A stretch of 64,000 nt of DNA. Source: Escherichia ruysiae (lineage in GTDB: Bacteria; Pseudomonadota; Gammaproteobacteria; Enterobacterales; Enterobacteriaceae). A model generated the notes under the pieces. The model was not told the DNA's origin and did not search any database. It saw only the letters and a program-made list of their open reading frames with translations. Below, in pieces: positions 39,975 through 49,011 of the stretch (positions are counted from its first letter, which is position 1; every line of letters starts with the position of its first letter). Made by a program: the position numbers and the translations under genes. Location of the stretch: NCBI RefSeq assembly GCF_031323975.1, contig NZ_JAVIWS010000001.1:868001-932000 (forward strand), written 5' to 3'.

Positions 39975-40472
39975 TTAAGCCGGTACGCCGCCGGCGGTAC
40001 GCCAGACGGTGACCAGTTTTTCCAGTGAATGCTCACGCTGACCGTAACCGGCACCCGGCAGGGACGCCCAGATATTGCGACAGCGTGAAATGGCGCGTTC
40101 AATGCGTCCCACCCGGATGTCATCCAGTGCACCGCGTTCGCGGATCAACTGAATGGCAAGTCTGTCCTGTGACAACGGACTGAAATCCGGCAGGGCAAGC
40201 TGTTTGCGGTAGTGTGGCCAGAACAGGTAAAGCTGCTGATAGCGACCGGAGGCCGTGGATTTTTCACCGCGACGGTTAAACACCTTCGCCGGTCGGCCAT
40301 GCGCGAACGGGTGGTCACTGTAGTCGGTGAAAATTTCCGGCTTCCCGTCCAGTCCGGTGACTATCACGTCATAGCCCCGGTTTTTCGTCAGCGGATGATT
40401 CGCCGTCCCTTCGGACACGGCCAGCATGTCGAGAAAGGCGGCGATATTCTGGTGCGTGTTAATTACCGGCAT
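39975..40472 (-). CDS. K: Endolysin gpK
   Basis: A 165-residue lambda-R-like lytic transglycosylase (LAVSEGTANHPLTKNRGYD, with the catalytic glutamate in VSEGT), same length as P2 K. It has no signal peptide, so it depends on holin Y. Its start abuts the end of Y by one base. Confidence 0.95.
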   Translation of the reverse strand: MPVINTHQNIAAFLDMLAVSEGTANHPLTKNRGYDVIVTGLDGKPEIFTDYSDHPFAHGRPAKVFNRRGEKSTASGRYQQLYLFWPHYRKQLALPDFSPLSQDRLAIQLIRERGALDDIRVGRIERAISRCRNIWASLPGAGYGQREHSLEKLVTVWRTAGGVPA

Positions 40473-40753
40473 TACGGTTTCCCCCTGCCCTTAAAGCGGC
40501 GCTGAATGGCAATCTCAATCACCTGATAACCGGCGATACCCAGCATGGAGCCGATGCCGCACACCGCAGGCAGTGACAGGTCAGGAAACTGCACCAGAAC
40601 AACACCGGCAACCATCGAGACAAAACCACCGAGCAACATGCGCCCGATAAACAGACGCGGGGTGATGGGTTCACCACCGGCAAGCACCTTGCCGACAACA
40701 ATCAGCACCCCAATCATGAAAAGCGACAGGACGCTTTTTTCTTCTGCTGTCAT
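40472..40753 (-). CDS. Y: Holin gpY
   Basis: A 93-residue protein with three membrane helices (about 9-27, 35-57, 60-82) and a basic tail, the P2 holin that releases endolysin K. Confidence 0.94.
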   Translation of the reverse strand: MTAEEKSVLSLFMIGVLIVVGKVLAGGEPITPRLFIGRMLLGGFVSMVAGVVLVQFPDLSLPAVCGIGSMLGIAGYQVIEIAIQRRFKGRGKP

Positions 40754-40756
40754 GCG

Positions 40757-40960
40757 TTACTCCCACAGATTGACAGTTTCAGCCACGGGCGCGGTCTGAA
40801 CGTCGGGCAGTTCGACGGCGGTGCCGTGTGGCAGCACCGCACCCAGTTCAGACAGTCCCGGATTTGCGGCGAGCACGGTCTCAACCACGCCCTCAGTGCG
40901 CCCGTAATACCGGACACAAATGGCGTCGAGCGTGTCGCCCTGTAGCGCAAAGGTCTTCAT
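40757..40960 (-). CDS. X: Tail protein gpX (LysM-like)
   Basis: A 67-residue protein starting MKTFALQGDTLDAICVRYYG, resembling a LysM module; needed for tail assembly in P2. ATG 40960 shares a base with the L stop; the longer frame to 41029 would lie inside L. Confidence 0.93.
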   Translation of the reverse strand: MKTFALQGDTLDAICVRYYGRTEGVVETVLAANPGLSELGAVLPHGTAVELPDVQTAPVAETVNLWE

Positions 40961-41469
40961 CAGATTTGACTCACGATGCAGCGCGGCTTGTCCTGGATAC
41001 GCGCCACCGCCCAGCGCATATCCCGCCACAGCTCATCAATGGTGCTGTCTATGCTGTCGGCCTTTTTGTCGCCTTTCGCACTGGCATCCACGCCGCGATA
41101 ACGCTCATAAAGCGACGCGGTCGCCATCGCACACACGGCGCGCTCGTAGTAAAAAACCTTGATGCTTTCACCGTCGATGTCGTCCGCCGGGACGTCCGCC
41201 AGACGCGTAAAACCGGCGGCAATTTTCTGTTCGCGATACTCGTACAGCTCCGCATTCGTCTCCGCCATGCCTGACTTGATGGCCTCTCGCAGACGGGCGG
41301 GGGCGACGGTCTGCTCAAGGCGCATACGTTCCCGGATGCGCTTCGGGTCGATATCGGGAAAAAAGAACGTGTTTTTAATCACCGGCTCGTCGCCTGCCGG
41401 TTGCGGGATGACCACCGTACCCTCACCGGGCACGGGAGCCTCCTTTCGCGGAATAATCAGCGTCATCAT
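40960..41469 (-). CDS. L: Head completion protein gpL
   Basis: A 169-residue protein that stabilises DNA-filled capsids. ATG 41469 (MMTLIIPRKE) matches P2; a longer frame from 41529 lacks a ribosome site. Confidence 0.94.
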   Translation of the reverse strand: MMTLIIPRKEAPVPGEGTVVIPQPAGDEPVIKNTFFFPDIDPKRIRERMRLEQTVAPARLREAIKSGMAETNAELYEYREQKIAAGFTRLADVPADDIDGESIKVFYYERAVCAMATASLYERYRGVDASAKGDKKADSIDSTIDELWRDMRWAVARIQDKPRCIVSQI

Positions 41470-41568
41470 GACTACCTCTGAAAAGTCGGGCGGTGGACGC
41501 CGGTGCAGTGTCAGGTGATTCACCCTCACTGACCGGCGTGCCGCCCTGGCGCGGGGCGCATTCGGTTG

Positions 41569-42306
41569 TTAACTGGCTTTCTTTTTCGGGCGTCCACGTT
41601 TTGCCGGTGTCGCACTCCGGGTCTTACGCGGGGCGCGGGTGACCGCTTTTGGCTCCGGCTTCGGTTTCAGCTCCCGCTCCAGTCGTTCAATCTCTTTTTT
41701 GACGCCTGCCTGACAGTCGAGCTGTGTCGCACGTTGCAGGTGTGCCAGCGCACCGGCGGCATCACCACCGTCACGCAGAAACAGACCGGTGATTTTGTGC
41801 AGCTTTGCGCGCACTTCATCAGGCATGTCAGCCGTGGCGGTCAGTTCAAGGGTGTCCGTCAGCAGGCGGGGATCCACAGACTCACCGGCAACGTGGGCGC
41901 GCATGGCCGCGAGCGCCACCTCCTCGGTGAACATGTACGGCGGGGTGCGGCGGTGTTTACCCGGCATGGTCAGACCGTACTTCAGGGCATAACGGGCAAT
42001 CTCCAGCGCACCGGCAATATCGCCGGTATCCAGACGCCACAGCATGACTGTCATCAGAATGTCATCCTGTGCACCTTTGCCCTGCTCCAGTACGCCGTTC
42101 ACCCACGGCAACCAGAACGGCAGCAGTTCGCGTTTTTTTGCGGCCTTCAGCTCTTTTGAATAAATCGCTTTCAGTGTGCGCTGGTCTGCGGCGAGCTTGA
42201 CCAGCATCTGCTCATAGACAGTTGCATGTCGCAGCGGGGCGGCTTCCCGCTGCGCGGTCATCGCTGCCGAGACCCGCATCATGTGGCGCTGTGCGGGACT
42301 CGTCAT
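41569..42306 (-). CDS. M: Terminase small subunit gpM
   Basis: A 245-residue small terminase, two shorter than P2 M (247) from a short deletion in the proline/lysine tail (ELKPKPEPKAVTR). The C-terminus is highly basic. It recognises the cos site for packaging. Confidence 0.94.
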   Translation of the reverse strand: MTSPAQRHMMRVSAAMTAQREAAPLRHATVYEQMLVKLAADQRTLKAIYSKELKAAKKRELLPFWLPWVNGVLEQGKGAQDDILMTVMLWRLDTGDIAGALEIARYALKYGLTMPGKHRRTPPYMFTEEVALAAMRAHVAGESVDPRLLTDTLELTATADMPDEVRAKLHKITGLFLRDGGDAAGALAHLQRATQLDCQAGVKKEIERLERELKPKPEPKAVTRAPRKTRSATPAKRGRPKKKAS

Positions 42307-42309
42307 CGG

Positions 42310-43383
42310 TTACGCTCCCGGCTCTGCGGTCGCCTTAGCCGGTGTGGAGAAATCACCGACCTTAATTTTTTCCACCAGACAACCGGCGGCGTAGTCTTCC
42401 ACCACGTAATCAATGTTCATTGACTCGTAGTTCTCCACGCGGTCGAGTTTCGGGTTTTCCTCAATCACGCGGCGATGGCTGTCATCCATGTAGTAGATGG
42501 ACAGGTTTTCCAGCTTCGTGATGAGCATCGCATCCGCCGGGAAGTACGGGACGCGTACCGCCGGCAGGTTACCGATGCGTTTCTGGCTGATGATGACGTC
42601 AGCGGCCAGCATCTCGCTGTTGTCCTGCTCCTTGTTAACGATGGGGAAATACTTGTCCGCCAGTAGCTGACGCCCCACAATCACCACAAGGTCAGGGTCT
42701 TCCTGATACCACGGTTCAATCAGGTTGTTGGTCGCATCCATCACCAGTGCATCAAGGCTGGCATAATCACCGCCCTTACCCACGCGGATGACCTCAGAGG
42801 TGGTGTGCCCTTCCTCGTCAGTGACCTTGCTCATCACGCGCGCCGGGGCTTCATTGCGGTATTTCTGCAGCCAGCCGACCGCCACATCCTGCAGCATCGG
42901 ATTGCTGCTGCGGTCAGAGGTTTCGGCACGCCTCACGCCGTTAAAACCGGCCATGATTAAATCAAGGGACTGGCGTTTGATAATGGCGTTACGGACACGG
43001 AGCTGGAAATCCTGATAACGCGCCCACAGGTCCAGCGTTTTGTAGCGGATATAAAAATCGAAGTTAATCTGGTCGCATTCGTACTTGTTTGACGCCAGCT
43101 TCGAGAAGTCCTTCGGCTGACGCTCGGTGCCACCGGCGGTGTCGGTGGTGCTGGCGATGGAGCCGGTGACACCAATACCAATTTTTTCCCCTTTCATTTC
43201 GCTGACCGGCACAATGTTGATGCGGGTCAGGAAATCAGAGGACTCCTGCATGGTGTTCATCAGGGTCTGGGTGACCGACGGTTCAACGGTGAATTTTTTC
43301 GACACATCACCGGCGTCGATGCCGTTCAGTTCGGCAACACGGGACAGGTAAGCATTAAATTTAAAGCGGGTTTCCTGGCGCAT
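42310..43383 (-). CDS. N: Major capsid protein precursor gpN
   Basis: A 357-residue HK97-fold capsid protein identical in length to P2 N. The first 31 residues are removed by the gpO protease in P2. Confidence 0.97.
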   Translation of the reverse strand: MRQETRFKFNAYLSRVAELNGIDAGDVSKKFTVEPSVTQTLMNTMQESSDFLTRINIVPVSEMKGEKIGIGVTGSIASTTDTAGGTERQPKDFSKLASNKYECDQINFDFYIRYKTLDLWARYQDFQLRVRNAIIKRQSLDLIMAGFNGVRRAETSDRSSNPMLQDVAVGWLQKYRNEAPARVMSKVTDEEGHTTSEVIRVGKGGDYASLDALVMDATNNLIEPWYQEDPDLVVIVGRQLLADKYFPIVNKEQDNSEMLAADVIISQKRIGNLPAVRVPYFPADAMLITKLENLSIYYMDDSHRRVIEENPKLDRVENYESMNIDYVVEDYAAGCLVEKIKVGDFSTPAKATAEPGA

Positions 43384-43441
43384 AGTTTTTCCTGAAATTA
43401 AGGGTTAATCGTGAAGGTTTTCCCGGACTGACTGACGCCGG

Positions 43442-44296
43442 TCAGCAGTTCGTCATCAGGGCGTCACCGCCACCACCGGTGGCCTTGCTGCGGCGCTGCT
43501 GGGTCAGACTTTCGGTGTGGTCGAGACTGTTTTTCAGGCGGGTGAATGCCTGGCTGGTTTCATCCGCCCTGTCAGTCACCTCCTGCTTAAGTGCGGAAAA
43601 GGCGGTTTCCATCTCAGAGAGGCGCTGCTCAGTGGCGCTCAGTTTTTCCTGCACATGTTCAGCAACAGCGGTCACCGCTTCATGCACGTCATTCAGACGG
43701 GCGTCATCGCTGGCCTGTTTGCGGCCAAAAATGGATTTCACCTTTTCGGTCAGGGCGGTGAACACGGTTTCAGGCAGGTCTTCAAATTCCAGCTCAACAG
43801 GCGTTGCCACTGAAATCAGGTTTTCAGGGCTTAATTTGAAGCGGTTCAGGGGGTTGTGTTTTGCCGTGCGGCAGAATTCCAGGTATTCCGTGCCGAGGCT
43901 TGCCGGGTCATCGGTGACGGCCAGACCCACCAGATAACATTTGCCGGTGTTGGCAAAGTTCGGCTGAATTTCCATTGAGGTGTAGACCTTCTGCGCGGCC
44001 TTGTTCATCGCGATAAGGTCATCGGTCGGGGTGATTTTCGCAAACAGCGCCCATTTGCCTTTCAGCGCCGAATCATCGTCAATCTTTTCGGCCTTCAGTT
44101 CGGCCACATCGCCATAACGCTTAAAAATACCGTCAGGCAGGATGCCGCGCAGATGTTCCAGGTTAATGCGGCAACCATAGACTCGCGGGTCAAAGGTTTC
44201 GGCCATTTCCTGAATATCCTGCGCACTGATGACACGCCCGTCACAGGTGTCACCCTCAACGCCGATACGAAAGAATTTTGAGACTTTTTTTGCCAT
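43442..44296 (-). CDS. O: Capsid scaffold and protease gpO
   Basis: A 284-residue protein whose N-terminal half is a serine protease with the triad D19, H48 and S107 (all present) and whose C-terminal half is a coiled-coil scaffold (about 195-280). It processes gpN, gpQ and itself. ATG 44296 (MAKKVSKFF) gives the P2 length and is preceded by CAGGA; the frame is open to 44362. Confidence 0.96.
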   Translation of the reverse strand: MAKKVSKFFRIGVEGDTCDGRVISAQDIQEMAETFDPRVYGCRINLEHLRGILPDGIFKRYGDVAELKAEKIDDDSALKGKWALFAKITPTDDLIAMNKAAQKVYTSMEIQPNFANTGKCYLVGLAVTDDPASLGTEYLEFCRTAKHNPLNRFKLSPENLISVATPVELEFEDLPETVFTALTEKVKSIFGRKQASDDARLNDVHEAVTAVAEHVQEKLSATEQRLSEMETAFSALKQEVTDRADETSQAFTRLKNSLDHTESLTQQRRSKATGGGGDALMTNC

Positions 44297-44382
44297 TGTC
44301 AGGAGTCCTGAATAGTGATTAGAGGAGTCACATGTCGGCATCAGTTTCCCGACGATGCGCATCCTCCGCCATCAGTCCCGGA

Positions 44383-44400
44383 TGGCTTATCACTGACACA
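44383..44400. promoter_or_regulatory. Candidate Ogr dyad shared by divergent late promoters PO and PP
   Basis: TGG-N12-ACA centred at 44391.5. A start 55 bp away on the minus strand falls at about 44336 (40 bases before O) and on the plus strand at about 44446 (24 bases before P). One dyad therefore fits both divergent operons. Confidence 0.65.
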
Positions 44401-44469
44401 ACAGCACCTTAGCGAATCGCGGGGCGCGACTCAGTAGCCTTGCCGTGTATTCATCACGGCGAGGTATTC

Positions 44470-46242
44470 ATGACCATCACCACAGACACCACTCTTTTAC
44501 ACGACCCGCGTCGTCAGGCGGCGCTGCTGTACTGGCAGGGATTTTCCGTGCCGCAGATTGCCGCCATGTTGCAGATGAAACGCCCGACGGTGCAGAGCTG
44601 GAAACAGCGCGACGGCTGGGACAGCGTTGCCCCCATCAGCCGTGTCGAAATGAGTCTGGAAGCGCGGCTGACCCAGCTCATCATCAAACCGCAGAAAACC
44701 GGCGGTGATTTCAAGGAAATTGACCTGCTGGGACGCCAGATTGAACGACTGGCACGGGTAAACCGCTACAGCCAGACCGGCAACGAGGCAGACCTTAATC
44801 CGAACGTCGCTAACCGCAACAAAGGCGGGCGGCGCAAACCGAAAAAGAATTTTTTCAGTGACGAGGCCATCGAAAAGCTGGAGCAGATTTTCTTTGAGCA
44901 GTCTTTCGATTATCAGTTGCACTGGTATCGCGCCGGGCTTGAGCACCGCATCCGCGATATCCTGAAATCCCGCCAGATTGGCGCGACGTTTTATTTTTCC
45001 CGCGAGGCGCTGCTGCGCGCCCTGAAAACCGGTCATAACCAGATTTTTCTGTCGGCCAGTAAAACGCAGGCGTATGTGTTCCGTGAATACATCATCGCCT
45101 TTGCCCGTCTGGTTGACGTTGACCTGACCGGTGACCCGATTGTCCTGGGCAATAACGGCGCAAAACTGATTTTTCTCGGCACCAACTCCAACACCGCGCA
45201 GAGCCATAACGGCGACCTGTACGTCGACGAGATTTTCTGGATCCCGAATTTTCAGGTACTGCGTAAGGTGGCATCAGGTATGGCCTCACAGAGTCACCTG
45301 CGCTCGACCTATTTCTCCACCCCGTCCACGCTGGCGCACGACGCCTACCCGTTCTGGTCGGGTGAACTGTTTAACCGGGGACGCGCCAGCGCCGCCGAAC
45401 GCGTGGAAATCGACGTCAGTCATAACGCCCTTGCCGGTGGGCTTCTCTGTGCGGACGGCCAGTGGCGGCAGATTGTCACCATTGAGGACGCCCTGAAAGG
45501 TGGCTGCACGCTGTTCGACATTGAGCAGCTTAAACGCGAAAACAGCGCCGACGATTTTAAAAACCTGTTCATGTGTGAATTTGTTGACGACAAGGCGTCG
45601 GTGTTCCCGTTCGAGGAGCTGCAACGCTGCATGGTCGACACGCTGGAAGAATGGGAAGACTATGCGCCGTTTGCCGCCAATCCGTTCGGCTCCCGCCCGG
45701 TATGGATTGGTTACGACCCGTCACACCGTGGCGACAGCGCCGGATGCGTGGTACTGGCACCGCCGGTGGTGGCCGGTGGCAAATTCAGAATACTTGAGCG
45801 TCACCAGTGGAAAGGCATGGACTTTGCCACCCAGGCGGAATCCATCCGCAAACTCACCGAAAAATACAACGTCGAATACATCGGTATTGATGCCACCGGC
45901 CTCGGTGTCGGCGTGTTCCAGCTTGTGCGCTCGTTCTATCCCGCCGCGCGCGATATCCGCTACACGCCGGAAATGAAAACCGCAATGGTGCTCAAGGCAA
46001 AAGACGTTATCCGCCGTGGCTGTCTGGAATATGACGTCAGCGCCACCGACATCACCAGCTCGTTTATGGCTATCCGCAAGACCATGACCAGCAGCGGACG
46101 CAGCGCCACCTATGAGGCCAGCCGCAGCGAGGAAGCCAGCCACGCCGACCTCGCCTGGGCGACCATGCACGCCCTGTTAAATGAGCCTCTCACCGCCGGT
46201 ATCAGCACCCCGCTGACATCCACCATTCTGGAGTTTTACTGA
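44470..46242 (+). CDS. P: Terminase large subunit gpP
   Basis: A 590-residue packaging ATPase and cos nuclease. The N-terminal helix-turn-helix is at about 20-40 (VPQIAAMLQMKRPTVQSWKQ), the ATPase centre near 165-250 (LKSRQIG, VDEIFW) and the RNase H-like nuclease in the C-terminal third (IGYDPSHRGDSAG, IGIDATG). ATG 44470 (MTITTDTTLL) matches P2; an upstream ATG at 44440 was rejected. Confidence 0.96.
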   Translation: MTITTDTTLLHDPRRQAALLYWQGFSVPQIAAMLQMKRPTVQSWKQRDGWDSVAPISRVEMSLEARLTQLIIKPQKTGGDFKEIDLLGRQIERLARVNRYSQTGNEADLNPNVANRNKGGRRKPKKNFFSDEAIEKLEQIFFEQSFDYQLHWYRAGLEHRIRDILKSRQIGATFYFSREALLRALKTGHNQIFLSASKTQAYVFREYIIAFARLVDVDLTGDPIVLGNNGAKLIFLGTNSNTAQSHNGDLYVDEIFWIPNFQVLRKVASGMASQSHLRSTYFSTPSTLAHDAYPFWSGELFNRGRASAAERVEIDVSHNALAGGLLCADGQWRQIVTIEDALKGGCTLFDIEQLKRENSADDFKNLFMCEFVDDKASVFPFEELQRCMVDTLEEWEDYAPFAANPFGSRPVWIGYDPSHRGDSAGCVVLAPPVVAGGKFRILERHQWKGMDFATQAESIRKLTEKYNVEYIGIDATGLGVGVFQLVRSFYPAARDIRYTPEMKTAMVLKAKDVIRRGCLEYDVSATDITSSFMAIRKTMTSSGRSATYEASRSEEASHADLAWATMHALLNEPLTAGISTPLTSTILEFY

Positions 46243-47276
46243 TGAGCAAGAAAAAAGGGAAAACACCGCAACCTGCGGCAAAAACAATCACCGCCAGCGC
46301 CCCGAAAATGGAGGCATTCACCTTTGGTGAGCCGGTGCCGGTACTCGACCGCCGTGACATTCTGGATTACGTCGAGTGCATCAGTAACGGCAGATGGTAT
46401 GAGCCGCCGGTCAGCTTTACCGGTCTGGCAAAAAGCCTGCGTGCTGCCGTGCATCACAGCTCCCCGATTTACGTCAAACGTAATATTCTGGCCTCGACAT
46501 TTATCCCGCATCCGTGGCTGTCCCAGCAGGATTTCAGCCGCTTTGTGCTGGATTTTCTGGTGTTCGGTAATGCGTTTCTGGAAAAGCGTTACAGCACCAC
46601 CGGTAAGGTCATCAGACTGGAAACCTCACCGGCAAAATATACCCGCCGTGGCGTGGAAGAGGATGTTTACTGGTGGGTGCCTTCCTTCAACGAGCCGACA
46701 CCTTTCACGCCCGGCTCCGTGTTTCACCTGCTGGAGCCGGATATTAATCAGGAGCTGTACGGCCTGCCGGAATACCTCAGCGCCCTTAACTCTGCCTGGC
46801 TGAATGAGTCGGCCACGCTGTTCCGCCGAAAGTATTACGAAAACGGCGCACATGCCGGATACATCATGTACGTCACCGATGCCGTGCAGGATCGCAACGA
46901 TATCGAAATGCTCCGCGAAAACATGGTTAAATCGAAAGGCCGCAACAACTTTAAAAATCTGTTTCTCTATGCCCCACAGGGGAAAGCTGACGGCATTAAA
47001 ATTATCCCGCTCAGTGAAGTGGCAACGAAGGACGATTTTTTTAATATCAAAAAAGCCAGTGCCGCAGACCTGCTGGACGCGCACCGCATCCCCTTTCAGT
47101 TGATGGGCGGCAAGCCGGAGAACGTCGGGTCGCTGGGTGATATTGAGAAAGTGGCAAAGGTCTTTGTCCGCAATGAGCTTATCCCGCTACAGGACAGGAT
47201 TCGGGAAATAAACGGCTGGCTCGGCCAGGAGGTCATCCGCTTTAAAAACTACTCACTGGACACTGACAACGGCTGA
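46242..47276 (+). CDS. Q: Portal protein gpQ
   Basis: A 344-residue portal vertex protein, the P2 length. Its ATG overlaps the P stop by one base (TGATG). It is followed by a plus-strand terminator and the cos site. Confidence 0.96.
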   Translation: MSKKKGKTPQPAAKTITASAPKMEAFTFGEPVPVLDRRDILDYVECISNGRWYEPPVSFTGLAKSLRAAVHHSSPIYVKRNILASTFIPHPWLSQQDFSRFVLDFLVFGNAFLEKRYSTTGKVIRLETSPAKYTRRGVEEDVYWWVPSFNEPTPFTPGSVFHLLEPDINQELYGLPEYLSALNSAWLNESATLFRRKYYENGAHAGYIMYVTDAVQDRNDIEMLRENMVKSKGRNNFKNLFLYAPQGKADGIKIIPLSEVATKDDFFNIKKASAADLLDAHRIPFQLMGGKPENVGSLGDIEKVAKVFVRNELIPLQDRIREINGWLGQEVIRFKNYSLDTDNG

Positions 47277-47280
47277 ACAT

Positions 47281-47303
47281 CGCCGCCTGCGGGCGGCTTT
47301 TTT
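47281..47303 (+). terminator. Terminator of the P-Q operon
   Basis: The stem GCCGCC-TGCG-GGCGGC is followed by six T, directly after the Q stop. Confidence 0.85.
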
Positions 47304-47445
47304 ACCCCCCGTCATCACGCCCTCACACGCTCACCACCGCACAAAACATCCCGCAGACACACCAACACCCCGGCGCACAATCTAAACGCCATCACGACGC
47401 GCTCAGACGCTGAAAAAATAAAATCAGCACCACCGCCAGCGCGCA

Positions 47446-47464
47446 GTGCTTTCCCCGCCTCGCC
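47446..47464. other. P2-type cos site
   Basis: The minus strand reads GGCGAGGCGGGGAAAGCAC, which is the 19-base cohesive end of P2 as I recall it. It lies in the 329-bp gap between Q (47276) and the next gene (47606), where P2 has cos. The rest of the gap is GC-rich and non-coding, probably terminase contact sequence. Confidence 0.9.
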
Positions 47465-47605
47465 CGCCCGCTTCATGGGGCGGTTTTAATGCAGGTGCAT
47501 CATCCCCCCGGCAAGCGCCTGTTCTGGTGCTCGCTGTCAAAAGATATATTTGAAAATGAATGCAAATTTATGCACCTAATGCAGGCGAGGCTAAAAAGAA
47601 CATCT

Positions 47606-48928
47606 TTAGTTTGTTTTTTTAACTCCACTGTATTCCGCTATCATCCTCTCAACCGCTGGAAGCAACTCAGCAGGAACGCAAATAGACCTATCTGCCTTTC
47701 CAACATCTTTTGGCGTTTTGTAAGTACCATTATAATTAAGGACGCATTCTTTAAGAATTTCAAAAAGAGAAACAATAGGGTCCACGCCATAGCTATCAAT
47801 AAACTTTCGATAGCTATCATTATCAGATAACGATGAAATATCTCCATGAACAAACTTACACCTAAGCTCATAGATTATTCCTATTTTTGAATCAATATCA
47901 ATAATTTTCGCCGCATCTCTGCAAACACCGCCAATAATTGAATTTTTATTACCATTATTGGTTCCATACATAGCATCCAATGCTATAAATTGATTCAAAA
48001 ACCTTTCACGTTTGTCATCCCTCCACCCGTGCGCTATAAAGGAAAGAGCAGACAACATCCTTTTATCAGGTGATGAAAGTATTTTTGTAAGTATCGCCAA
48101 GGCTGAATCCGTTATATTTAAATTATATACAGACGGAATATTCACCCGAAACTCACTTTCATGATATTTCCCGACACCAAAAGACTCAACTAGATTATTA
48201 ACAGCAACTCGATTAATCGCAAAAGGATTATCAACCGCAAGACATAAAGCTCCAAACAAACTATCAAACATTTTCACCGCTTTATCCTCTGATGAAGCAT
48301 ATGCCACCACCAAGCAGGATTTTGACTGTCGAAAATATTTCCCAATTGGTTTATGCCGCATATATTCATCATCATAAAAATCAACAGGAACCTTGATGTC
48401 AGTTTTGTCTTTAATATCAGAAAGTAATTCCACCCCTAGCCCCGGGCCATATAAAAATAAATTTTCTCTAAGCTCAAGCTTCCCATCAAAGCCAGCACAC
48501 CCAAGATTATAAATATACGGACAGGATTTTATTCGTGAAAGCATATAATACTTAAACATCTCACTAAGATTTTTTCTATGAACTTGCGTTATAATATCAT
48601 CAACACAAATCTTATCAGGATTAAGCGACAGAAAATCAGCATCAATGCGATTGAAGGCTTCAGAACAAAAACCTAACAATAATCTTTTCGCATTGTGAAG
48701 GTCACTTATACCTAATTGGGGGCCATATGCTTTTAATAACCTACTAGCACATTTTGCAATCTCCTTATCATCATATGCAAGCCCAAAAACAAAATCTTCT
48801 AATGCTTTACCGACTTGGATACAAGGCTGCTCCTTACCATGACTATAAAAAAAACTTTTGCATAATTTGTTTATCATGCCATTAGAGAACGCAACCTTCA
48901 TAGATACTTCATCCCTTAACGCACTCAT
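47606..48928 (-). CDS. Unknown accessory protein with HEPN-like motif (old/tin position)
   Basis: A 440-residue, strikingly AT-rich gene unlike its neighbours. Residues 305-400 resemble an ApeA-type HEPN domain: RFLNQFIALDAMYG, then IIYELRCKFVHGD, whose R356-x4-H361 fits the HEPN RNase R-x4-6-H signature. Residues 1-300 are alpha/beta sequence I do not recognise; no signal peptide or membrane helix is seen. It sits between cos and A on the early-operon strand, the place where P2 has the exclusion genes old and tin. An abortive-infection role is inferred from motif plus position. A weak AAGGAA site precedes ATG 48928. Confidence 0.8.
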   Translation of the reverse strand: MSALRDEVSMKVAFSNGMINKLCKSFFYSHGKEQPCIQVGKALEDFVFGLAYDDKEIAKCASRLLKAYGPQLGISDLHNAKRLLLGFCSEAFNRIDADFLSLNPDKICVDDIITQVHRKNLSEMFKYYMLSRIKSCPYIYNLGCAGFDGKLELRENLFLYGPGLGVELLSDIKDKTDIKVPVDFYDDEYMRHKPIGKYFRQSKSCLVVAYASSEDKAVKMFDSLFGALCLAVDNPFAINRVAVNNLVESFGVGKYHESEFRVNIPSVYNLNITDSALAILTKILSSPDKRMLSALSFIAHGWRDDKRERFLNQFIALDAMYGTNNGNKNSIIGGVCRDAAKIIDIDSKIGIIYELRCKFVHGDISSLSDNDSYRKFIDSYGVDPIVSLFEILKECVLNYNGTYKTPKDVGKADRSICVPAELLPAVERMIAEYSGVKKTN

Positions 48929-49011
48929 CGATAATAATTCCTTATAAGTTATTAATGCACGACTACTAAAGCATTGCTTCAGATTTGTTAATGTATCATG
49001 ATGCCATCAGT

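Noticed and set aside
47277..47605. Possible small gene around cos
   Set aside because: No frame with a start, ribosome site and plausible protein; the GC-rich sequence fits cos and terminase binding.
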